Source: Bog-473 sp963764305 (GTDB lineage Bacteria > Actinomycetota > Acidimicrobiia > Acidimicrobiales > RAAP-2). Taken from it: a stretch of 64,000 nucleotides of DNA. The translations under genes and the position numbers were made by a program. The notes below the pieces were generated by a model that saw nothing but the letters and a program-made list of their open reading frames with translations, was not told the DNA's origin and did not search any database. The stretch is from contig CAVXSD010000006.1 of NCBI GenBank assembly GCA_963764305.1, forward strand, positions 496,001 to 560,000. The letters run 5' to 3'. Shown piece after piece: positions 54,414 through 64,000 of this stretch; the first letter of the stretch is position 1; the number at the start of each line of letters is the position of its first letter.

Positions 54414-56200
54414 CCTGGCGCGGGGGCGCTCGGCGGCACCACCACCCGGATGCCCAGCTCGGCCAGGGTGGCGGCGGGCAGGGGCGTGGGCGCGCCGGTC
54501 AGGAGGTCCGCCCCCGACTGCGTCTTCGGATACGCGATGACCTCGCGGATGTTCTCCTCGCCGGCCAGGATCGCCGCCAGCCGGTCGACCCCGAAGGCGA
54601 ACCCGGCGTGGGGCGGCGCGCCGTAGCGGAACGCCCCGAGCAGGAACCCGAAGCGGGACTCGGCCTGCTCGGCGCTGATGCCAAGCGCGGCGAACACCTG
54701 CTCCTGCGTGCCCCGGTTGTGGATACGGACACTCCCCGATCCCAGCTCCCATCCGTTGAGCACGAGGTCGTAGGCCTGCGAGCGCACGGCGAGGGGATCG
54801 GTCGCCAGGAGCGCCAGGTCCTCGGGATAGGGCATGGTGAAGGGATGGTGCGCCGCCTGCGGGTGGCCGTCGGCGCCGACGGCGTCGAACATGGGGAAGT
54901 CGACGACCCAGACGTATCGATGCGGGCCCTGGCCCACGGGCGGCGCCCCGATCGCCACGCGCAGCGTGCCCAGCACCGCGCACGCCGTGGCGTACTCGTC
55001 CGAGACGGCCAGGATGAGGTCCCCGGGTGCCGCCTTCGTCTCTTCCAGGACGCGCACCACCTCCTGCTCGGACAGGTGGCGCGCCAGGGGGCCGTCGAGC
55101 GAGGTGCCGTCGCCGTCGACGACGCGGAACCAGGCCAGGCCTTTGGCGCCGGCCTTCTTGGCCTGCTCGGTCAGCTCGTCGAGCCGCGCCCGCGGGTAGA
55201 TCGCGCCCTCGGAGACGACGAGGGCCTTCACGGCCGGTGACGAGAACGCCTTGACCTCCGTGTGCGCGAACACCTCCGTCAGATCGATCAGCTCCAGGCC
55301 GAAGCGCAGGTCGGGCTTGTCGGTGCCGTAGCTGTCACGGGCCTCGGCCCACGTCATGCGCTCGATCGGAGGCGGCCGCTCCCCCGTGGCGGCCTCGGCG
55401 GCGTCGAGCACGGCCTCGGAGACGAAGGCCATGACGTCGTCCTGGGAGGCGAAGGAGCACTCCATATCGAGCTGCATGAACTCGAACTGGCGGTCGGCGC
55501 GGAGGTCCTCGTCGCGCAGGCAGCGGGCGATCTGGAAGTAGCGGTCGAAGCCGCCCACCATGAGGAGCTGCTTGGCCAGCTGCGGGCTCTGGGGCAGCGC
55601 GTAGAAGGAGCCGTGGTGCAGCCGGGCCGGCACGGAGAACTCTCGGGAGCCCTCGGGCGTCGGCGCCCAGAGCAGCGGGGTCTCGATCTCCACGAAGCCC
55701 TGGCGGTCCATGGCCGACCGGATGGCGGCGTTGACCCGGGCCCGGAGGCGGAGGTTGCGCTGCATGCGCGGTCGTCGGAGGTCGACGTAGCGGTAGCGCA
55801 GCCGCACCGGCTCGTCGGACTCGTCGCGGTCGTCGACGGAGAACGGTGGGGGCTCGGCCTCGTTGAGGACCTCGACCGTGCAGTCCCCGATCTCCACCTC
55901 GCCCGTGCCGATGGCGGGGTTGACGGTGCCCTCGGGCCGGTGGCGGACGGTCCCGGTGACGGCGATGACCCACTCGGAGCGCACGTCGGTGGCGTGGTCG
56001 ATGACGCACTGGATGATGCCGGTGTGGTCGCGCAGGTCGACGAAGGCGAGATGCTCGCCGTGCTCGCGCCGGCGGGCCACCCAGCCGCAGACGCGGACGG
56101 TGGTCCCGACGTCGGCCTTGCGCAGCACGCCACAAAGGTGGGTGCGCAGGGCGGTGGGCCGGTTCTGCTCGGGGGGATGGGACTCGGACTCGGTCGTCAT
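54410..56200 (-). CDS. aspS: Aspartate-tRNA ligase
   Basis: 596 aa. OB-fold anticodon domain (VRVCGWVARRREHG), class II core with LLWAPTPEGSREFSVPARLH, QLAKQLLMVGGFDRYFQIA and LRADRQFEF, the GAD insertion, and motif 3 GAPPHAGFAFGVDRLAAIL. Whether it also charges tRNA-Asn depends on gatCAB/asnS elsewhere. The N-terminal 17 residues are a short His/Pro leader. Confidence 0.96.
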   Translation of the reverse strand: MTTESESHPPEQNRPTALRTHLCGVLRKADVGTTVRVCGWVARRREHGEHLAFVDLRDHTGIIQCVIDHATDVRSEWVIAVTGTVRHRPEGTVNPAIGTGEVEIGDCTVEVLNEAEPPPFSVDDRDESDEPVRLRYRYVDLRRPRMQRNLRLRARVNAAIRSAMDRQGFVEIETPLLWAPTPEGSREFSVPARLHHGSFYALPQSPQLAKQLLMVGGFDRYFQIARCLRDEDLRADRQFEFMQLDMECSFASQDDVMAFVSEAVLDAAEAATGERPPPIERMTWAEARDSYGTDKPDLRFGLELIDLTEVFAHTEVKAFSSPAVKALVVSEGAIYPRARLDELTEQAKKAGAKGLAWFRVVDGDGTSLDGPLARHLSEQEVVRVLEETKAAPGDLILAVSDEYATACAVLGTLRVAIGAPPVGQGPHRYVWVVDFPMFDAVGADGHPQAAHHPFTMPYPEDLALLATDPLAVRSQAYDLVLNGWELGSGSVRIHNRGTQEQVFAALGISAEQAESRFGFLLGAFRYGAPPHAGFAFGVDRLAAILAGEENIREVIAYPKTQSGADLLTGAPTPLPAATLAELGIRVVVPPSAPAPG

Positions 56201-56217
56201 GGTGGGGGTCTCGGTGC

Positions 56218-57644
56218 TCAGTCTGGTCGGTGCGGGCTGGTGCGGGCAGGTGCGAAGTCCGGGTCAGGGCAGTTGCCGGCGCCGGCGCCGGCGCCGTCTC
56301 CGCCAGGAAGGCCCTGAGCTCGTCCACAATGGCAGCCCGGGGCACGCTGCGCTGTTCCGAATCGATGCGCAGGGGCCGCAGGCCGACCGTTCCGGCGGCC
56401 AGTTCCTGGGGGCCGATCACGAGCGCCACCAGGGCGCCCGAGCGGTCGGCCGACTTGATCTGGGACTTCATGGAGCGCCCGTCGAAGGCCCGGTCGGCCC
56501 GCAGGCCGGCCCGGCGCAGCTCGGCCGTCAGGGCCACGGCGGACTCGCCGCCCGCGGTGTCGATCACGTAGGCGTGCAGCGGATGCGCGGCCACCACCGA
56601 CGAGGTCGTGAAGACGCCCTCGGCGTCGCACGCGAGCAGCGCCCGCTCGATACCGATCCCGAACCCGATCCCCGGGGTCGGGTCCCCTCCCAGCAGCTCG
56701 ACCAGGCCGTCGTAGCGGCCACCGCCCCCGACCCCGTTCTGCGCCGCGTCCAACGCCTCGGCCGCGAACTCGAACGTCGTGCGCGTGTAGTAGTCGAAGC
56801 CCCGCACCAGGCGGTGGTCGATGGTGTACCCCACCCCCAACGAGTCGAGCCCGGCCCGGACCCGGGCGAAGTGCGCCGCGCACGGGTCGCAGAGATGGTC
56901 CAGGAAGTGCGGCGCGTCCGCCGTGGCGGCGCGGCACTCGGCCGTCTTGCAGTCCAAGACACGCAGCGGGTTCTCCAGGTGCCGGGCCCGGTGCGCCGGG
57001 CACAGCTGATCGGCCCGCTCGGCCAGGAACGCGCCCAACAGCGCGACGTAGCCCGGCTTGCAGACGCCGTCGCCCATGGAGTGCAACTTGAGCGTCACCT
57101 GCCGCAGCCCGAGGCCGGCGAAGAAGTCCCGGGCCAGCGCCACCACCTCGACGTCGAGGTCGGCATCGGCCGGGCCGAGGGCCTCCACCCCGAGCTGGTG
57201 GTGCTGGCGGTAGCGGCCGTGCTGGGGGTTCTCGTGCCGGAACGACGGCGCCACGTACCAGGCCTTCCACGGGGGCACCGGGTGGTGCTGCACGAAGGCC
57301 CGGGCGATCGGGGCGGTCCCCTCGGGGCGCAACGCCATCATCTGGCCGTCGCGGTCCTCGAACACGTACATCTCCTTGCCGACCACCTCGCTGCCCTCTC
57401 CGATGCCCCGCAGGAACACGCCTGCGTGCTCGAGGATGGGCGTGACGGTCAGCCCGTAGCCGGCGCCCTCGACCAACGAGGCGAAACGGGCGACCGTTCC
57501 CTCCCAGCGGGCCGATTCGGGCCAGAGGACGTCGTGCATGCCCTTCGGGGTGCGGGCCGCCGTGTCGGGGCGGCCGGGAACCGGCGCGGCGGCCTCACCC
57601 GGATTCGATCCGGGCGCGGGCGCGGGCGCTCCCGGGCTCCTCAC
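56218..57644 (-). CDS. hisS: Histidine-tRNA ligase (probable 3' frameshift)
   Basis: Class II synthetase of ~475 aa. PKGMHDVLWPESARW, RPEGTAPIARAF, FRHENPQHGRYRQHHQLGVE, the histidine motif LVRGFDYYTRTTFEF, and PTPGIGFGIGIERALL. After AFLAETAPAPAPA the frame has no stop and would run ~870 bp through aspS. In another frame, entered at the GGCGCC repeat near 56270-56290, it ends at 56218. One indel there gives a normal length. GTG 57644 overlaps the rel stop. Confidence 0.9.
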
Positions 57645-59923
57645 GGGTCGGGGGTCAGACTTTCTTGCCAGGGAGCTGACGATACGCTGTCGAAGACCCC
57701 GTCGAGATGCTTCAGTGCGCTGATCAGTGAATGCAGGTGGGTCGGGTCGGCCAGCTCGACGTCGAAGGCCATCCGGCTGACCCGGTCCGCCGTCGTGGCG
57801 GTGCGGGCGGCGACGATGTTGAGGTGGTGCTCGGAGACGACCCGGGACACGTCGGCCAGCAGGCGTGCCCGGTCGAAGGCCTGGACCTCGATCGTGGCCA
57901 CGAAGACCCCGTCGTTGCCGCGGTCCCACTCGACCTCCATGAGGCGCTCCTGGGAGCGGTCGGCCAGCGCGACTGCGTTGGCGCAGTCGGCGCGGTGCAC
58001 CGAGACGCCGCGGCCCTGGGTGACGAAGCCCACGATTTGGTCGCCGGGCACCGGGGTGCAGCAGCGAGCGAGGTGGATCATGACGTCGTCGAGCCCCTCG
58101 ACGTAGACACCCGTCCCGGTGCGCCGCCCCTGGCGGTGCCGGCTCGTGCTGGGCAACGCGATGGTCGGGAGCTGCTCGTCGGCCTCGCCGCCGCCGCGCA
58201 GCGCCTTGGTGAGGCGCTGGACGATCGACTGTGCCGAGACCTGGTTCTCGCCGATGGAGGCGTAGAGCGCATCGAGGTCGGCCAGGTTCATGGCGTCGGC
58301 CACCTGCTGCAGGGCGCTCGAGCCGAGGAGCTTGTGCAGGGGCAGCCCGTCCCGCCGGAGCGCCCGGGCCAGTTCCTCCCGCCCGTTCTCTATGGCGTCC
58401 TCACGGCGCTCCCGGGAGAACCACTGCCGGATCTTGTTGCGGGCCCGGGTGGAGGCGACGATCTGGAGCCAGTCCCGTGACGGACCGGCCGTCGGCGACT
58501 TCGAGGTGAAGATCTCGACGGTGTCCGCGCTGGAGAGCTGGGTCTCGAGCGGCACCAGGCGGCCGTTGACCCGCGCCCCGATGCAGCGGTGGCCCACCTC
58601 GGTGTGGATGGCGTAGGCGAAGTCGACGGGCGTCGAGCGGGCCGGCAGCGCGATGACCTTGCCCTTGGGCGTGAAGACGTAGACCTCGTCCTGCTCGAGG
58701 TCGAGCTTGAGCGCCTCGAGGAACTCGATCGGGTCGTCGGTCTGGCGGTCCACGTCGGCGATGCGCTGGAGCCACGCCATCTCCGAGGAGTGGTCCTCCT
58801 TGGACTTGTAGCCCCAGTGCGCCGCGATGCCGTACTCGGCCCGGTGGTGCATCTCCGAGGTCCGGATCTGCACCTCCACGGGCTTGCCGTCCAGCCCGAT
58901 CACCGTCGTGTGCAGCGACTGGTACATGTTGAACTTGGGCGTGTTGATGTAGTCCTTGAAGCGCCCTTGTACCGGCGCCCAGATAGCGTGGATGGCGCCC
59001 AGCGCGGCCCAGCAGTCCTTCTCGGACTCGACGACCACCCGGATGGCCACCAGGTCGTTGATGTCGTCGAACTCCTTCCCCCGCACGACCATCTTCTCGT
59101 AGATGGACCACAGGTGCTTCGGCCGACCCGTCACGTCGGCGGCGACACCCATGTCGGTCAGGCGCTGGCGCACGTGGACGAGCACCCGCTCGAGATACTC
59201 CTCCCGCTGCGGCGCCCGGGCCGCCACCATCTGCTCGATCTCGGCGTAGCGCTTCGGGTGGAGCGTGGCGAAGGCGAGGTCCTCGAGCTGCCAGCGGACC
59301 TGCTGCACCCCGAGCCGGTGGGCCAGGGGCGCGTAGACGTCGAAGGTCTCCTGCGCCGTACGCCGCTGCTTCCACTCCGGCATGACCGCGAGCGTGCGCA
59401 TGTTGTGCAGCCGGTCGGCCAACTTGATGAGCAGGACGCGCCAGTCGTCGGCCATGGCGACGAGCATCTTGCGGATGGTCGCCGCCTGCTGCGCCTCCTT
59501 GGAGTTGAACTGGAGCCGGTCGAGCTTGGTCACCCCGTCGACGACGCGGGCCACCCCCTCGCCGAAGGTCTCCCGAAGGGTCTCGAGCGTCAGCCCGGTG
59601 TCCTCCACGGCGTCGTGCAACAGGGCGGCGGCCACGGTCTGCTCGTCCAGGCCGAGCTCGGCCACGATGGTGGCCACGGCCACCGGGTGCGTGATGTAGG
59701 GCTCGCCCGAGCGCCGGAACTGGCCCTCGTGCGCCCCGGCGGCGGTTCGGCCGGCCTCGACGATCATGGAGGTGTCGTCGCCGGGGCGGTGCCGGACGAA
59801 TTCGGCCAGGAGGGGGGCCAACAGGTCGCGTAGGACCGGCTCTTCTGCCTGCCCCGGCTCGAGGTCTCGAGCGCTCGTCTCGCTGTCTGTCTCGGACGGG
59901 GTCACCCGCGTCAGGGCCACCAT
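57641..59923 (-). CDS. rel: Bifunctional (p)ppGpp synthetase/hydrolase
   Basis: 760 aa, the long Rel/SpoT type controlling the stringent response. HD hydrolase with ALLHDAVEDTG, then LIKLADRLHNMRTL; synthetase with FDDINDLVAIRVVV and YQSLHTTVIG; TGS domain with VYVFTPKGKVIALP; a conserved-Cys segment LARCCTPVPGD; and a C-terminal ACT domain. The HD residues look complete, so hydrolase activity is expected. Confidence 0.96.
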   Translation of the reverse strand: MVALTRVTPSETDSETSARDLEPGQAEEPVLRDLLAPLLAEFVRHRPGDDTSMIVEAGRTAAGAHEGQFRRSGEPYITHPVAVATIVAELGLDEQTVAAALLHDAVEDTGLTLETLRETFGEGVARVVDGVTKLDRLQFNSKEAQQAATIRKMLVAMADDWRVLLIKLADRLHNMRTLAVMPEWKQRRTAQETFDVYAPLAHRLGVQQVRWQLEDLAFATLHPKRYAEIEQMVAARAPQREEYLERVLVHVRQRLTDMGVAADVTGRPKHLWSIYEKMVVRGKEFDDINDLVAIRVVVESEKDCWAALGAIHAIWAPVQGRFKDYINTPKFNMYQSLHTTVIGLDGKPVEVQIRTSEMHHRAEYGIAAHWGYKSKEDHSSEMAWLQRIADVDRQTDDPIEFLEALKLDLEQDEVYVFTPKGKVIALPARSTPVDFAYAIHTEVGHRCIGARVNGRLVPLETQLSSADTVEIFTSKSPTAGPSRDWLQIVASTRARNKIRQWFSRERREDAIENGREELARALRRDGLPLHKLLGSSALQQVADAMNLADLDALYASIGENQVSAQSIVQRLTKALRGGGEADEQLPTIALPSTSRHRQGRRTGTGVYVEGLDDVMIHLARCCTPVPGDQIVGFVTQGRGVSVHRADCANAVALADRSQERLMEVEWDRGNDGVFVATIEVQAFDRARLLADVSRVVSEHHLNIVAARTATTADRVSRMAFDVELADPTHLHSLISALKHLDGVFDSVSSAPWQESLTPDP

Positions 59924-59975
59924 CCATACAGGCTACCCGCCAGGGAAAATGCACGAACGCGCCTACCGCTGCATA

Positions 59976-60006
59976 TGCAGCCCTTGTGCGATCTGCAGCC
60001 CTTGTG
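59976..60006. repeat. Direct repeat TGCAGCCCTTGTG, two copies
   Basis: Copies at 59976-59988 and 59994-60006, 18 bp apart, in the 138-bp gap between rel and secF where apt often sits in related genomes. Role unknown. Confidence 0.5.
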
Positions 60007-60061
60007 GGCTGGCGTGCGCTGTCGTGCGCTGGCGTCCTGTCGTGGCCTCCCGCGGCTCAGC

Positions 60062-61692
60062 TCAGCGCCGGCGCTTGCCCTTGCTCTTGCGGGGGCGGGG
60101 TCCCTGGGGCGCCTGCGCCTCGCCCCCGTCCGTAGAGGCCTGCGCTGACCCAGGCGACGCCGACGACGTCGAGGCCGACGAGCCGGCCGGACGGTTGATC
60201 ACGGCAGTCCCGGTCCCGCCGCCGGTACCGCTGCCGCCACCACCGCTCGGTCGGCTGCCCGAACCCGGCCGGATCGGCCCGCTGCGCTTGTTGCTGCCGG
60301 ACTTCGGTGCGACAGGCGGCCCGCCGGCGCCCCGGTTCACCCCGGAGGCGGCGACGCTCATCGCCGTGCTCATGGTGGCGGCGTCGAGGGCGGAGTAGAA
60401 GCCCCCGGCTTCGCCCCGCTTGGCCAGCCGGTTGGCGATCTGCACCCAGCGGTCTTCGCGCTCCTTCATCATGCAGAGCACCGGCGAGGCGATGAAGATC
60501 GACGAGTAGGCCCCCGAGAGCAGGCCGACGAAGAGGGCCAGTCCGTAGGACTGCAGCGTCGTCGCCCCGAGGAGCTGCGCGCCGATGAGGAGCACGGCCA
60601 GCACCGGGAGGATGGCGACCATGGAGGTGTTGATCGACCGGGCCAGCGTCTGGTTCATGGAGAGGTTGATCAGCTGGGGATAGGTCAGGCGGCCGCTGCT
60701 GCCGATGCCCTTGGTGTTGTCACGGACCCGGTCGAACACCACGACGGTGTCGTAGAGCGAGTAGCCCAAGATGGTCAGGATGGCGACCACGGTGTCCGGC
60801 GTCACCTGGAAATTGAAGATGGAATAGATGCCGATGGCGATCAGGACGTCGTGGATCATGGCGATGAACGCGGCGAGCGCCATCTTCGGTTCGAAGCGGA
60901 TACTGATGTAGATCGCCACCACGATGAAGAAGATGATCAGTGCCTCGATCGCCTTGTTGGTGATGGAGGAACCCCACGTCGGGCCGACGTTCGTGATGCT
61001 GATCTTGTCGGCCGGCGGCTGGGACGCCGTGTTGGTTGCCGAGGTCGTCGTCGTCGTGGACGCGGCCGCGGCGGCCCCCGCCTGGGGCGTCGTCGTCGTC
61101 GTCGGGACGCGGCCGTTGTCGAGGTCGTGGTCGTCGGCGACGTCTTGGGGGCTTCCGCGGCGGTCAGGGCGAGCAGCGACTTCTGGACGTTGTTGCTCAC
61201 CGCGTCCTGCTGCTTCTGCGTCAGGTGGTTCAGGTCGGACTGCACGTTGAGCGTCTGCTTGTTCCCACTGCCGAGGAGCTCGACCGTTGGGTCGATGATC
61301 CCGGTGCCCTTCAGGGCATCGGTCGCCTGGGTCTGGGTGACGCCCGGCGCGGCGATCGTCCACTCGGTCCCGCCCTTGAACTCGATCCCGAGGTTCAGTC
61401 CGCCCCGCAACACGATCGAGACGATCCCCAGCACGATGATCGCCGTCGAGATGGCGAACCAGATCTTGCGCTTGCCGACGAAGTCGAAGCGCGTCTCGCC
61501 CCGGTAGAGCCGGGCAACAGGACCGTGACCCCGCCGCGGCTTGGCCAGGAGGGCGCGGGCGGCGTCATCGAGGCTGACCAGTTCCTCCTCGTCGAGGCTG
61601 CTGGTATCGACGCTCTCCTCGAGGCGCTCGACGTCCTCCTCGGGCACGTCGTCGAGCGAGCTGCCGTCCTCGGGGCGCTCCCCGTCGCTCAC
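60062..61692 (-). CDS. secF: Protein translocase subunit SecF (one frameshift, low-complexity insert)
   Basis: ~543 aa in two frames. The N-terminal frame: acidic leader, TM1, GGLNLGIEFKGGTEWTI. The C-terminal frame: five helices with IHDVLIAIGIYSIF, GYSLYDTVVVFDRVRDN and NQTLARSINTS. The break is near 61105 inside an ACG/CGA repeat. The extracytoplasmic loop has ~50 residues almost only Thr, Ala and Ser, and a long basic tail ends PRPRKSKGKRRR; both exceed ordinary SecF. GTG start overlaps the secD stop. Confidence 0.9.
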
Positions 61693-63329
61693 GAGCCACC
61701 TCCCGCCGCCGCGCCCGCGCCCACGCCCACGCCCACGGGTACGCCCTGGGCCTGCGGGCCGGCGCCGAGGCCGGTGGCGATGCTGAAGGCACCTGAGCCC
61801 TGCAGGCGTTGGCTCTGGCCCATCAAGATGACGAGCGGGCGCGTGTAGAACCAGGTCACGGCCATGTCCATGATCGTGGAGAGGCCGAGGAAGAAGGCGA
61901 AGCCCTTCACGTTGCCCACCGCGACCAGGTACAGCACGATCGCCGCCAGCAACGACACGAAGTCAGCGGCCCACACGGTGCGCCATGCGCTCTTGAAGCC
62001 GCGGTCCACCGACGTGCGGACCGACCGGCCCGATCTGGTCTCGTCTTTCAAGCGTTCGAAGTAGACGATGTACGAGTCGACGGTGATGCCGATCGACACG
62101 ATGAGGCCGGTGATGCCCGCGAGGTCGAAACTGGGCGCGACCGATGTATGGCCGAGCGCCGAGATGATGGCCCACAGCATCATCGCCGTGAACAGCAGCC
62201 CGGATATCACCACGAGCCCGAGGCCGCGGTAGTACACGAGCACGTAGAGGAGCACGAGGACCAGTCCGGCGATGCCGGCACCGAGTCCCGCCACCAGTGC
62301 GGAGTGCCCCAGAGTGGCCGAGACCGTCTCCGACGTGGCCGCCTTCAGCGTGATGGGCAGGGCACCGAAGTTCATGGCCTGTGCCAGGTTCTGCGCGTCG
62401 GCCTGCGTCAGGCTCCCCGAGATCTCGCCCCTGCCGGCGAAGGACGTGAAGCTCGTCTGCGTTGGCTGGATGATGGGTGCCGAGTACACCTGGCCGTCGA
62501 GCTCGATCCCGAGCAGCTGGTGGAAGTTCTCCTGGGCCACCTTGTCCCACAAGGCCGATCCGGCCGCACCGGCCAGCGTGTAGTCGACCACCCACTGCCC
62601 GGTCTGATTCTGCGTGGCCTGGGCGCTCCCGATGGAATGGCCTGTCATCTGCGCGGGCCCGAGCACACAACGGACCACGGCCTGGCCGTCGCAGGCGCCG
62701 TTGATCCCGGGCAGCAGCACGGTGCTGGTGGCGTAGCCGGGCTTGTCGACGCTCGTCGACGGGGAGGACACGTACTGGCTGTCCGGTGGCACGTTGTTCG
62801 AGCTGTAGCCCTGGGGCGAATTGTTTGGCGTGACGGCGAGGTTGGCCTCGGTCAACTGTGAGGAAGACGTACAGGGGGGAACCGCCCCGATGCCTCTCGG
62901 CAACTGCTTGGCCTTCGATCCCTTCGGGACGCCCTCGGGATAGGCAAAACACTCGACCGGTCGGAAGTACATGCGAGCCGTCTGCCCGATCTGGTCGAGA
63001 ACCTGCTGCGCGTTGGTGACACCGGGAATTGAGACCGAGATCTGGTTCTTCCCGCTTGTCTGGACCTCGGCGCCCGATACACCCAGGCTGTTGACGCGGA
63101 GGTTCAGGATGTTGACGGTCTCGTTCAGATCGGCCTGGGACACGTGCTGCCCCTCGGCGGTGTAGACGACCGCCACCCCGCCAGCGAGGTCAAGGCCCAA
63201 CCGAGGCGACCACTTGGCGGCGAACACGGCGGCGAACGATCCGAGGGAGATCGCCACCACGATGATGACGCTGATCCACAGGTTGCGCCGCAGTCGCCGC
63301 TGGGCCCGTCCCCCCGCCTTCGGGCTCAC
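61689..63329 (-). CDS. secD: Protein translocase subunit SecD
   Basis: 546 aa. TM1, LGLDLAGGVAVVYTA, P1 head and base domains with a Ser/Pro/Asn-rich segment (~165-200), then SFAGRGEISGSLTQADAQNLA and five helices including FDLAGITGLIVSIGITVDSYIVYFERLKDE. Uses the proton gradient to pull exported proteins forward, relevant here given two large secreted proteases. GTG start overlaps the yajC stop. Confidence 0.95.
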   Translation of the reverse strand: MSPKAGGRAQRRLRRNLWISVIIVVAISLGSFAAVFAAKWSPRLGLDLAGGVAVVYTAEGQHVSQADLNETVNILNLRVNSLGVSGAEVQTSGKNQISVSIPGVTNAQQVLDQIGQTARMYFRPVECFAYPEGVPKGSKAKQLPRGIGAVPPCTSSSQLTEANLAVTPNNSPQGYSSNNVPPDSQYVSSPSTSVDKPGYATSTVLLPGINGACDGQAVVRCVLGPAQMTGHSIGSAQATQNQTGQWVVDYTLAGAAGSALWDKVAQENFHQLLGIELDGQVYSAPIIQPTQTSFTSFAGRGEISGSLTQADAQNLAQAMNFGALPITLKAATSETVSATLGHSALVAGLGAGIAGLVLVLLYVLVYYRGLGLVVISGLLFTAMMLWAIISALGHTSVAPSFDLAGITGLIVSIGITVDSYIVYFERLKDETRSGRSVRTSVDRGFKSAWRTVWAADFVSLLAAIVLYLVAVGNVKGFAFFLGLSTIMDMAVTWFYTRPLVILMGQSQRLQGSGAFSIATGLGAGPQAQGVPVGVGVGAGAAAGGGS

Positions 63330-63859
63330 GCCTCTTCGGCCTCCCCACCGAGGTCGCCGCTGCTGGGGGCGCCGTCCCCACCTACGTCGTCAATGTCTGC
63401 GTCATGCGCGTCGGTTGCGGGGCTGCCGCTGCTGCTGCCACTGCCGCTTGCCCCGGCTCGTGGCTTGATGTCCTCGACGGGCTCGTCGTCGACCCGCACG
63501 TCGTCGATCGGGTCGATCTTCTTGGCGATGGCTTGGCGGACGAAGACGATCCGGGTCGGCTGTGGGCCGTCGAGATTGCCGTCGTCGCCGAGGGCGCCTG
63601 TCAAGAGCGTGTAGCGATCCCCGTGGACCTCGAGGACGGTGCCGATGACGCCGCCGACCGTCTGCACCTCGTCCCCCACCTCGAAGCTCGAGCCCTGGGA
63701 CTGGCGCGCCGCCTGGGCCTTTCGCTGCTGGGGACGAATGAAGAAGAAATAACCCAGCAAACCGATCGCCACCAAGGGCAACAGGGTCAGCAGTGGGCTC
63801 GAGCTCGATTTCGAAGTGGCGGCCAGCACGAAGTGGGCCACCGCGGGGTTTGGTGTCAT
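63326..63859 (-). CDS. yajC: Sec translocase accessory subunit YajC
   Basis: 177 aa. One helix (PLVAIGLLGYFFFIRPQQRKAQ) followed by SFEVGDEVQTVGGVIGTVLEV, the YajC signature. The C-terminal ~65 residues are an acidic Ser/Gly/Asp tail, longer than E. coli YajC (110 aa). AAGGA 6 nt before the ATG. Opens the secDF run; the promoter should lie in the last 140 bp of the window. Confidence 0.92.
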   Translation of the reverse strand: MTPNPAVAHFVLAATSKSSSSPLLTLLPLVAIGLLGYFFFIRPQQRKAQAARQSQGSSFEVGDEVQTVGGVIGTVLEVHGDRYTLLTGALGDDGNLDGPQPTRIVFVRQAIAKKIDPIDDVRVDDEPVEDIKPRAGASGSGSSSGSPATDAHDADIDDVGGDGAPSSGDLGGEAEEA

Positions 63860-64000
63860 GAGAGATCCTTGGACCGGAATCGGTTGCGGCGTGCCAGCCT
63901 AGTGCCTGGTTTCCCGATCTCTCGGGCAGTGGGCGCCTCGCGGGCCCGCCGCTGCCCACCTTCAGTTGCCCGCATCGCCGCCGGGTCGGGTGCGCCGGCT

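Noticed and set aside
55335..57929. hisS-aspS fusion protein of 864 aa
   Set aside because: Past the hisS end the frame reads Arg/Pro text out of phase with aspS; a missing stop through an indel is simpler.
59941..60061. apt or another small gene between rel and secF
   Set aside because: Only 138 bp, with repeats and no coding frame with a phosphoribosyltransferase motif.
1..64000. tRNA, rRNA, CRISPR arrays, insertion sequences, prophage
   Set aside because: No cloverleaf with a GTTCRA-type arm, no regular spacer array, and no transposase, integrase or phage structural protein was seen.

Overview
This window looks like chromosome of a high-GC Actinomycetota. The evidence is the strongly GC-biased codon use, frequent GTG starts, 4-base start/stop overlaps, a mycothiol synthase (MshD), a RelA/SpoT enzyme, and the actinobacterial order yajC-secD-secF-rel-hisS-aspS-rarA-alaS-ruvX-mltG-aroE. 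Two secreted proteins carry GYWLVASDGGIF-type repeats, which I associate from memory with Acidimicrobiia. That class assignment is inference. No tRNA, rRNA, CRISPR array, insertion sequence or phage module was seen.

Layout. 0-5.2 kb: a truncated cell-surface protein with a Thr/Pro stalk, convergent with a 1331-aa secreted S53 (sedolisin) protease whose catalytic domain is interrupted by a YVTN/NHL-type beta-propeller. 5.9-9.3 kb: a fatty-acid operon, fabD (with an extra lysine-less biotinyl/lipoyl-like domain), fabG, acpP and fabF, then a secreted SGNH hydrolase. 10.6-23.9 kb, minus strand: a his-trp supercluster, hisD-C-B-H-A-F, a GroES-like gene, hisI, trpE, ygfZ, small membrane and hypothetical genes, then trpC-F-B-A. 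24-27.5 kb: a small protein, an RHH antitoxin with a PIN protein that has lost its catalytic acids, nth, mshD and a VIT1/CCC1 transporter. 27.6-30 kb: MaoC hydratase, menG and menF. 30-39.9 kb: a two-component pair, a polyprenol-phosphate glycosyltransferase, an AI-2E family permease, an LPG-synthase-like membrane protein, an LCM-type methyltransferase, a GT87 mannosyltransferase and ppk1. 40-45 kb: two SEDS glycan polymerases (FtsW/RodA type), an aquaporin remnant, an ABM-domain protein, a bifunctional-nuclease (DUF151) protein and an MscS channel. 44.9-63.9 kb, minus strand: aroE, mltG, ruvX, alaS, a second sedolisin, rarA, aspS, hisS, rel, secF, secD and yajC.

How the genes work together. 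The his and trp sets give most of the histidine and tryptophan pathways; hisG, hisE, trpD and trpG are not in the window. The fab genes supply the acyl-carrier cycle, menF and menG are menaquinone steps, and the SEDS proteins and MltG build and trim peptidoglycan. YajC-SecD-SecF is the export motor accessory.

Caution on sequence quality. About ten otherwise normal genes are broken by single-base frameshifts (fabG, trpB, ygfZ, trpE, hisB, mscS, sedolisin 2, hisS, secF and probably two small membrane genes). They are densest at 14.6-18 kb, where trpE alone needs about seven frame changes, yet every active-site motif survives. This points to assembly or sequencing error rather than pseudogenes. 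Coordinates for these genes span the whole reconstructed gene.
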